Source: Aureococcus anophagefferens (lineage: Eukaryota; Sar; Pelagophyceae; Pelagomonadales; Pelagomonadaceae). From it: a stretch of DNA of 64,000 nt. Below, in pieces: positions 54,460 through 61,184 of this stretch. Position 1 is the stretch's first letter. Every line of letters begins with the position of its first letter. A program made the position numbers and the translations under genes. The stretch lies in assembly GCF_000186865.1 (NCBI RefSeq), contig NW_008705578.1, forward strand, positions 168,655 through 232,654, written 5' to 3'. Below the pieces are notes generated by a model. The model was not told where the DNA came from, did not search any database, and saw nothing but the letters and a program-made list of their open reading frames with translations.

Positions 54460-56180
54460 ATGCGCGCGTCGCTGCGGCGCGTCCTCGGCTGCGTCGCCGT
54501 CTGCGCCCTCGGCGAGGAGCAGTGGCAGCGCTACGACGTCGAGATCGACGACGGCACGTACCCGGTGCTCGTGAAGCCGTCCTGGGGCTGCGGCCGCAAG
54601 GCCAAGGAGTTCGTGGAGCTCATGGACCACTGGCCGTCCATGCTCGGCAACGGCTGCACGTCCAACGAGTGCTCGGCGCTCGTGTTTTTGTCGCTCAAGA
54701 TCCCCGAGTGCGAGGCCTACGCCGGCGACGCCCTCGTCGACGCGCAGCTCGCGCGGCGCGTGCCCGTGAGCCGCGGCGACGGCACCGTCGCGGAGCTCCG
54801 CTACACCAAGGGCGCGAACCTCACCGAAATCGCCGCGGCCTACCTCGGCGCCGACGCCGCGCTGCTCATCGGCCCGGAGGACCCGCGGAACGCGGGCAAG
54901 CCGCCCGCGTCGCAGGCGAGCCTGCTCGCGGCGTACCTCGCGGCGCAGCAGCGCTTCGACCCCATGCACAACGACCTCGGCGCCCTCGTGCTCTACGAGC
55001 TCGCCCACGCCGAGGCCGACCGGGCCCTGCCGGACTGGTACCTCTACCGCCTCCGGGACCTGGGCTGGGAGCAGGGCAGGAAAAGAGAGCGAAATTCCCA
55101 ACTTCAAAGGCTCCTTTCTCGGCCGTTTTCCACTCGTTTCGGCTGATTTTTGGACGAGCGATCATCTCTCGGAACGGTCTCGAAGCGTGGATGCTTTTTT
55201 CGGAACGCGCGCGCGCGGAACACTCACTTTGAAGCGAACTTGAATCACCCTTTTGCTGCCCAGGCTGGGAGCGCATGCCGGGCAACACGGGGCCGTCGCT
55301 CTTCCCGGGCTCGTGGCTCCTCAACATCAAGGCCATCCACGAGTCGCGGCCGCCGGACGCCCAGTCCATCACCTTCAACTTCCTCGGCGGGCGGGGCAAC
55401 GACGCCGTCACGCGCCTCGAGCGGGGCTGGGTGCCGCGCTTCGCGCGCGCGCACTTTGCCGACACGGACTTCCTCAAGTTCACGGAGATCCTGCTCGAGG
55501 ACTGGGAGACGTCGCTCTACGAGGTGCTCGGCCCCTTCGACCACACGCTCAACGTCCAGGGCTGGAACCCGAAGCGCGTCAACGGCGCGGACTTCTGCCG
55601 CGGCCTCATGAACTCGAGCGACCGCGGCGACTGGCTCGCGCACCTCGCGGCCCTGCCCTCGGGCCGCCCGCTGCCGGCCTTCGCGGCGGCGATCACGAAC
55701 CGCCTCGTCTACCAGGAGCGCGAGTACCTCGACGTGCTCTGCAACAGCCGGCTCACGCTCGCGCCCGCGGGCGACCAGCCCTGGAGTCGGCGGGTCTACG
55801 AGGCCGTCGCGTGCTGCTCCATCCCCATCGTCCACCGCCGCGAGCACGTCGGCCGCACCGACGACGACCTGGACGTCGGCTACTTCGTCCACCTCTACGA
55901 CCCGGCGGCGCCCGCGGGCGCGTACGCCTACGACCGCGCCGCGGCGACGCGGAACTGGCACCTCCTGCTGAACCGGTCCACGTTCCTCGACCCGGCGGCC
56001 CACGCGGCCTTCATGTGCCCCGACCGGGAGAACGAGGCGCCCATCGCGGGCGGCGCCAAGCTCCCGGCCGTCCACGCGCGCCACATCCTCTCCCACGACG
56101 GCGACGCGGTCGAGAAGGTCCGCGCCGCGCGGCAACGCATGGAGGAGAAGGAGCGGAAGCGGCTACGCGGGGAGCTCTAG
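54460..56180 (+). CDS. Exostosin-like (GT47-like) glycosyltransferase, two exons
   Basis: Exons 54460-55063 and 55264-56180 give 506 residues. MRASLRRVLGCVAVCALG is a signal peptide or anchor. The second exon carries features like the exostosin/GT47 C-terminal fold: LFPGSWLLNIKAIHESRPPD, CNSRLTLAPAGDQPWSRRVYEAVACCSIPIVH, then VGYFVHLYD. The pattern of a Pro-Ala-Gly loop, R-x-YEA helix and IPIV strand is typical of the nucleotide-sugar-binding half. It would act in the secretory pathway on surface polysaccharide. The intron is an introner-like insertion; splicing restores RDLGWERMPG. Without splicing the first exon ends at 55146. Confidence 0.66.
55064..55263 (+). mobile_element. Introner-like element forming a 200-nt GC-AG intron
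   Basis: GGCTGGGAGC occurs at 55063-55072 and 55263-55272, exactly 200 bp apart, a target-site duplication of 8-10 bp. Just inside, GGGCAGGAAAAG near 55074 matches the reverse complement of the far end (GGGCAGCAAAAG, ~55251-55262), giving 12-bp terminal inverted repeats with one mismatch. Splicing from the GC in the first duplication copy to the CAG before the second restores the pre-insertion codons exactly. The interior is A+T-richer than the exons. This is the structure described for introners in pelagophytes and prasinophytes. Confidence 0.82.
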
Positions 56181-56216
56181 CCTAGGGCGGTTACGCGGGG
56201 AGCTCTAGCCTAGGGC
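56161..56216. repeat. 28-bp tandem duplication containing both convergent stop codons
   Basis: Units 56161-56188 and 56189-56216 differ by one C/T. Each contains GGGAGCTCTAGCCTAGGGC, which ends the plus-strand exostosin-like frame (TAG) and also contains a TAG for the minus-strand RabGGTase frame. Each gene uses the outer-most or nearest available copy, leaving 29 bp between stops. Confidence 0.9.
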
Positions 56217-57325
56217 GACGGCGGCGGCGTCGCCTTCGCCTCGTCGCGCGCGCGCGCCCACGTCTCGAGCAGGGACGCCGTCGCCCGGGGGCAGACCGAC
56301 GCCTCGAGGCCGAGCTCCGCGACGAGCGGCGCGGGGAGCGCGAAGACCGGGTCGATGGCCGGCCGGCCCGCGTAGGCCGTGCCGTCGAACCAGGAAAGCA
56401 GGCTCAGGCCGCCGATGCCGAAGAAGGTGTGGAAGACGTCGGCCATGTTGCCCGGCCGGTCCGCGACGCCGCCGCCGTCCCCCTCCTGGCACTCGAGGAT
56501 GAAGGCCGCGAGCTTCGCCTCGTCGATCCAGTGGGACCGCCCGAGGATGGTCAGCGACGACAGGATCCACCAGCTGTAGCAGACGTCGGCCTGCTTCTCC
56601 GGCCGCCCGTTGAGGCCGCCGCTGTCGCACTGGCGCTCCGCGAGCCACCAGCCGAGCAAGGTACCGTCGACGAGGTCGAGGCGCTTCGCGATCGCGAGCG
56701 CGCCGACGCAGCAGAAGATCTGGCCCGCGTGGCTCTCGGCGCCGGGCACGGCGCCGTAGCCGCCGTCGAAGTTGCGGCACCGGTCCACGAAGTCGACGGC
56801 CTTGGCGACGTCGATCAGCGGCGGCGACCGGTTCCAGAGCTCGCCTAGAATCGCCAGGCTGCTCAGCGCGCAGTAGCTGAAGCGCGTGTCGACCTCGCCC
56901 CACTCGTCGCCGTGGAAGGACCCGTCGCCCTGCTGGAGCGCCGCGACGTAGGCCGCGGCCTTGGCCCCGTCGCATTTGTCGAGCGCGCCGAGGAGCGCCA
57001 AAATCTGCAGCGCGCTCAGCGTGTAGAGCAGGTGCGGGTCGTGGCCCTCGCCGCCGCCGAAGCCGCCGCAGGGGTGCTGGCACCGGAGCACCCAGGCGAC
57101 CACGGCGTCGCCGTCCATCTCTTTGTGGACGTCGCGGCCGAGGAGCGCCATGGCCGTGAGGCCCCAATAGACGCCGCTCATGCGCATGTACTCCGTGAGC
57201 ACGAACTCGATGGCCTCCGTGTTCTTCGACACGGCCACGAGGTAGGACGCGTGCTTTTCGTCGTGGAAGACCGCTTCCGGCGAGGCGGCCGCCTCTGGCG
57301 AGGCGCTCTCCGAGAGGGCCGCCAT
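56210..57325 (-). CDS. Rab geranylgeranyltransferase beta subunit
   Basis: 371 residues from ATG 57325 (MAALSESASPEAAASPEAVF). Prenyltransferase alpha/alpha-barrel repeats are evident: GGFGGGEGHDPHLLYTLSAL, RFSYCALSSLAILG, RNFDGGYGAVPGAESHAGQ. The zinc site and product motif match the RabGGTase type: GRPEKQADVCYSWW supplies Asp and Cys, and DVFHTFFGIGGLSLL supplies His. The enzyme attaches geranylgeranyl groups to C-terminal cysteines of Rab GTPases together with the alpha subunit and Rab escort protein. It is ~40 residues longer than typical, mostly at the termini. The same frame stays open far upstream across the retrotransposon, but that part is antisense and not coding. Confidence 0.92.
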   Translation of the reverse strand: MAALSESASPEAAASPEAVFHDEKHASYLVAVSKNTEAIEFVLTEYMRMSGVYWGLTAMALLGRDVHKEMDGDAVVAWVLRCQHPCGGFGGGEGHDPHLLYTLSALQILALLGALDKCDGAKAAAYVAALQQGDGSFHGDEWGEVDTRFSYCALSSLAILGELWNRSPPLIDVAKAVDFVDRCRNFDGGYGAVPGAESHAGQIFCCVGALAIAKRLDLVDGTLLGWWLAERQCDSGGLNGRPEKQADVCYSWWILSSLTILGRSHWIDEAKLAAFILECQEGDGGGVADRPGNMADVFHTFFGIGGLSLLSWFDGTAYAGRPAIDPVFALPAPLVAELGLEASVCPRATASLLETWARARDEAKATPPPSP

Positions 57326-57688
57326 TTCGCTCTCCTCTCGAGGGGTCAAAGATGCACAGATGATGCACCAGCAGTAAGCAGCTGCAGTCGGAGCGATGGG
57401 AGGAGCGCAGCTGCAGTGAGCGTGGGGCGCCCCGGAGCCACCCCGGCCGTCGACCCGTGTTTCATCGCGCCCTAGAGAGGGCCAGGAGCGTGCAGCCCGG
57501 TCGGCGTGGGCGCTGAGGCCGAGGGGGCGGAGCGACAGGGCGGAGTCGACCTTGGCAGCTAGGCGCCGCCCCTGGGCGAGGGGCGGTGGGTCGGGGCCGC
57601 CGTCGGTGCGGGCTCTTACTAGAGCCAGGAGGGGCCGCCCACTCCGGTGACCACGAAGGCAGCGCCGCCGGGTGCCGTTCGCGCCGCG
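57326..57688. other. Upstream region of RabGGTase beta and 5' leader of the retrotransposon
   Basis: 363 bp between divergent start codons. The retroelement's 5' end must lie here but no target-site duplication partner is visible because its 3' end is outside the window. The sequence is GC-rich with runs such as GGCGCCGCCCCTGGGCGAGG. No gene seen. Confidence 0.45.
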
Positions 57689-60600
57689 ATGCGGAAGACG
57701 GACAAGGGCAGCCACGGCAGCCGCGGCAGCGGACGCAAGAAGGACGCCTACGAGAAGGAGTACAGCGGCAGCGGAACGCGCCGGCGGCCGCGCCGGAAGC
57801 CCGCCTCGGACTCGGACTCGGAGGGCGACGACGCGCCGACGGGAGCGAGGCGGCGCGCGGCCGCGACGCCGAGGAAGAAGCAGCCGCTCGTGCGGGCCGG
57901 GTCCGCCAACAGCAAGAAGCAGAGCTACTTCTACTATCACGCGACCTTCGCTCCTGGGATCCGACACATCCTGATCAGGGGGCCGCCGAACGGGCCGTCG
58001 ACGGAGGTCTTGAAGTGCCTCGCCGCGGGAGTCAGCCAAGCACCGTACCAGGATCGGTCCGCGCACGGGTGCCGCTTCCTCTTGGAGCAGAAGCCGACGG
58101 TCTACCTCAGCACGAATGCGGAGTCCGGCGTCGTCCGCAACAAGAGCGACATCGTCGCGTACGCGCGGTGGCTCATGGCAACGATGGGCGACGCGACGGA
58201 CGCCGACGCGGCGCCAGCACCGCGCGAGACGGACGTCCACTCCGTCCTCGCGGTCGCCCCCGTCGTGATGATCGCGCGCTACGCGGAGGAGTTCCGGAAC
58301 GGCGGCTACGCGACGCTCGTCGCGCAGCGGCTCGGCGACGGCGCGCTCGGAGCCGGCGCGAGCCCCGCGGTACGCACGGCCGTCGCGGCCGCGCTCGCGG
58401 CGCCGTCGGCGTCGGCGCGCTACGGAGACGTGGGCTGGGACCTGCGCGTCGCCCTCCTGGGCCGGCACGCGGAGGAGGCCGGCACCGCCGCCGTGGAGCC
58501 CGCCGTGGCGGCCGCGGACGACGCCGGGAGCCACGGGCCGTGGCACGGCGATGCTCCGGGCCAGGGCCGCGGGCCGCGCGGCGACGACGACGGCGGAGGC
58601 CGGCGCGGCTCGCGGGACCGCGGGTTCGGCGGCGACGGCGGCGCGCGGGGCCGCGGCGTCGCCGGCGGCGACGGCGGGGGCGGCCGCGACGGCCGCGTGC
58701 AGGGCCGCGGCGGCTCGCGGGACTGGGACCGCGCGCGGCGCGGCGGCGACGACAGCGGAGGCCGGCGCGGCGCGCAGGACCGCGAGTCCGGCGGCGGCGG
58801 CGGCGCGCGGGGCCGCGGCGTCGTCAGCGGCGACGGCGGAGGCGGCCGCGACGGCCACGTGCAGGACCACGGCGGCTCGCGGGGCCGGGGCCGCGCGCGG
58901 CGCGACGATGACGGCAGTGGCGGCCGGCGCGGCGCGCAGGACGGCGAGTCCGGCGGCGACGACGGCGACGAGCGGAGCCGCGACGTCGTCGACGGCGACG
59001 GCGGGGGCAGCCGTGGCAGCCACGCGCGGAGCCACGGCGACTCGCAGGGCCGGGACCGCGGGCGGCGCGGCGACGACGGCGGCGGAGGCCAGCGCGACGC
59101 GCGGGGCCGCGGGTCCGGCGACGACGGCGGCGCGCGGGGCCGCGGCGTCGTCGGTGACGACGGCGGAGGCGGCCGCGACGGCCGCGTGCGAGGCCGCGGC
59201 GGCTCGCGGGACCGGGACCGCGAGCGGCGCAGCGACGACGACGGCGGCGGCCGGCGCGGCGCGCAGGACCGCGAGTCCGGCGGCGGCAGCGGCGAGCAGG
59301 GCCGCGGCGTCGTCGTCGGCGACGGCGGCGGCCGCATGCAGAGCCGCGGCGGCTCGCAGGACCAGGGCCGCGCGCGGCGCGGCGACGGCGACGGCGGCGG
59401 CCAGCGCGGCGCGCGGGGCCGCGAGTCCAGCGGCGGCGGCGGCGAGCGGAGCCGCGGCGTCGTCGACGGCGGCGGCGAGAAGGGCCGCGGCGTCGCCGAC
59501 GGCGTGGACGGAGGCGGCCGCGACAGCCGCGCGCGGAGCCGCAGCGGCTCGCGGGACCAGGACCGCGCGCGGCGCGTCGACAGCGACGGCGGAGACCGGC
59601 GCGACGCGCGGGACCGCAGGTCCGGCGGCGGCGACAGCGAGCGGAGCCGCGGCGTCGTCGGCGGCGGCGGCGGGCGGAGCCGCGGCGTCGTCGACGGCGA
59701 GGGCAGCGGCGGCCGCGCGCAGCACTACGGCGGCCCGCGGGACCAGGACCACGCGCGGCGCGGCGACGGCGACGGTGGAGGCCGGCGCGGCTCGGCGGAA
59801 CAGGGGCCCGGCGACGACAGCGACGAGCAGAGCCGCGCCATCTTTGTCATGAGCAGCGGGGACGGCCGCGGCGACCGCACGGGGGGCCGCGACGGCCCGC
59901 GGGGCCGGGACCGCGCGCAGCGCGACGACGATGGCAGCATGAGCCGGCGCGGCTCGCGGGACCGCGGATCCGGCGGCGACGGGCGGAGCCGCGGCGTCGT
60001 CGAGGACGGCGACAGGAGCGGCCGCGACAGCCGCGCGCGGAACCGCGGCGGCTCGCGGGACCGGGACCGCGCGCGGCACGACGGCGACGACGGCGGTAGC
60101 CGGCGCGACTCGCAGGGCCGCGAGTCCGGCGGCGGCGGCGGCGAGCGGGGCCGCGACGTCGTCGGCAGCGACGACGAGCCGGGCCGCGGCGCCGCCGGCG
60201 GCGAGGGCGGGGGCGTCCGCGGCGGCCGCGCGCGGAGCCGCGGCAGCTCGCGGGACCGGGACCGCGCGCGGCGCCGCGGCGGCGACGGCGGAGACCGGCG
60301 CGACTCGCGGGGCCGCGGGTTCGGCGGCGGCGGCGGCGGGCGGAGTGGGTCGCGACGGCGCGGCTCCGACTGCGGCGAGACCGCGTCGTACCCGCCCGGC
60401 AGCTCGGCCAGTGACAGCAGCGTGAGTTACACGGATTTCCGGGCCGTGCGGTCCCGGAGCCGCGACCGGCGGCCTCCGGCCCGGCGCCGCGACGACTCCC
60501 CGCGCCGGGACCACCCGCGGCGCGACGGTGACACCGGCAGTGAAGGCTGGCGCCCGTCGGGGCGGCATGGGTCCGGCGGCGACGGCGACGGGCGGCGGCG

Positions 60601-61099
60601 CGGCACCCGGGGTGGCGGCAGCGACGACGGCCGCGAGCGGGGCCGCAGCAGCCTTCCGAGTCCGAGGAGCGGCGGCGCCGCCGGCCTCGGGCGCGGCCGT
60701 GGGATGACGATCCCCTCGTGGTGCTCCGGCAGCGGCGGCGTGCCCGTCGCCGGCAGCGGGCGCGGGCCCGGCATCAACGGCGCCGCCGGTGCCGCGGGCC
60801 TGGGCGACTGGCTGGCGAACGAGGTCGCGGCGGCTCGGGGCGCGTCCGCGGCGCGCCGCCGGTCTCAATCGTCGGACGTCACCGACCCCGGGTCGGACAC
60901 GTTCGGAGACGGCGGCCACGGGAGCGCGCGGCGGCAGAGCCGGAGCCGAGGAGCGCGCGGAGGCGCCAGTGGCCAGCAGAAGAGCAAGAAAGGCAAGAAG
61001 CGCAAGCGGCAACCGGTCGCCTGCCGCTACTTCCGGCAGGAGGGCGGGTGCAAGTTCGGCGCGAATTGCCGGAACACGCACTCGTCCGTGCGTGGCTGA
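57689..61099 (+). CDS. Retrotransposon ORF1 with tandem RG/GD-rich repeats and CCCH zinc finger
   Basis: 1136 residues from ATG 57689 (MRKTDKGSHGSRGSGRKK); a GTG further upstream in frame is less likely. Residues ~70-250 form a conserved-looking globular part (SYFYYHATFAPGIRHILIRG...NKSDIVAYARWLMATMG). From ~285 to ~890 the protein is a degenerate array of ~55-60-residue Arg/Gly/Asp/Ser repeats (RGRGVV, GGSRDRDRARR, GGRRGAQDRESGG). The C-terminus has a canonical C-x8-C-x5-C-x3-H finger (CRYFRQEGGCKFGANCRNTH, ~1124). As in LINE ORF1 proteins it likely binds element RNA. The CCCH finger replaces the more usual CCHC knuckle. The stop is followed 85 bp later by ORF2 in another frame. Confidence 0.7.
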   Translation: MRKTDKGSHGSRGSGRKKDAYEKEYSGSGTRRRPRRKPASDSDSEGDDAPTGARRRAAATPRKKQPLVRAGSANSKKQSYFYYHATFAPGIRHILIRGPPNGPSTEVLKCLAAGVSQAPYQDRSAHGCRFLLEQKPTVYLSTNAESGVVRNKSDIVAYARWLMATMGDATDADAAPAPRETDVHSVLAVAPVVMIARYAEEFRNGGYATLVAQRLGDGALGAGASPAVRTAVAAALAAPSASARYGDVGWDLRVALLGRHAEEAGTAAVEPAVAAADDAGSHGPWHGDAPGQGRGPRGDDDGGGRRGSRDRGFGGDGGARGRGVAGGDGGGGRDGRVQGRGGSRDWDRARRGGDDSGGRRGAQDRESGGGGGARGRGVVSGDGGGGRDGHVQDHGGSRGRGRARRDDDGSGGRRGAQDGESGGDDGDERSRDVVDGDGGGSRGSHARSHGDSQGRDRGRRGDDGGGGQRDARGRGSGDDGGARGRGVVGDDGGGGRDGRVRGRGGSRDRDRERRSDDDGGGRRGAQDRESGGGSGEQGRGVVVGDGGGRMQSRGGSQDQGRARRGDGDGGGQRGARGRESSGGGGERSRGVVDGGGEKGRGVADGVDGGGRDSRARSRSGSRDQDRARRVDSDGGDRRDARDRRSGGGDSERSRGVVGGGGGRSRGVVDGEGSGGRAQHYGGPRDQDHARRGDGDGGGRRGSAEQGPGDDSDEQSRAIFVMSSGDGRGDRTGGRDGPRGRDRAQRDDDGSMSRRGSRDRGSGGDGRSRGVVEDGDRSGRDSRARNRGGSRDRDRARHDGDDGGSRRDSQGRESGGGGGERGRDVVGSDDEPGRGAAGGEGGGVRGGRARSRGSSRDRDRARRRGGDGGDRRDSRGRGFGGGGGGRSGSRRRGSDCGETASYPPGSSASDSSVSYTDFRAVRSRSRDRRPPARRRDDSPRRDHPRRDGDTGSEGWRPSGRHGSGGDGDGRRRGTRGGGSDDGRERGRSSLPSPRSGGAAGLGRGRGMTIPSWCSGSGGVPVAGSGRGPGINGAAGAAGLGDWLANEVAAARGASAARRRSQSSDVTDPGSDTFGDGGHGSARRQSRSRGARGGASGQQKSKKGKKRKRQPVACRYFRQEGGCKFGANCRNTHSSVRG
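58540..60360 (+). repeat. Degenerate tandem array within ORF1 (~165-180 bp unit)
   Basis: About ten or more units with GCCGCGGCGTCGTC, GGCGGCTCGCGGGACC-like cores. Extremely GC-rich, with long open frames on both strands. Unit lengths vary, unlike the exact minisatellites elsewhere in the window. Confidence 0.75.
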
Positions 61100-61184
61100 G
61101 GTCACGCCACGGCGTGACTTGGAGGGACAGGACGGCACGGTGCCTGGCTGCGACAACAATGGGCGCGTCAGCACGGTGCTTTCC

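Noticed and set aside
54866..55483. 205-codon minus-strand ORF across the introner-like intron
   Set aside because: It spans exon, intron and exon in antisense and has no conserved features.
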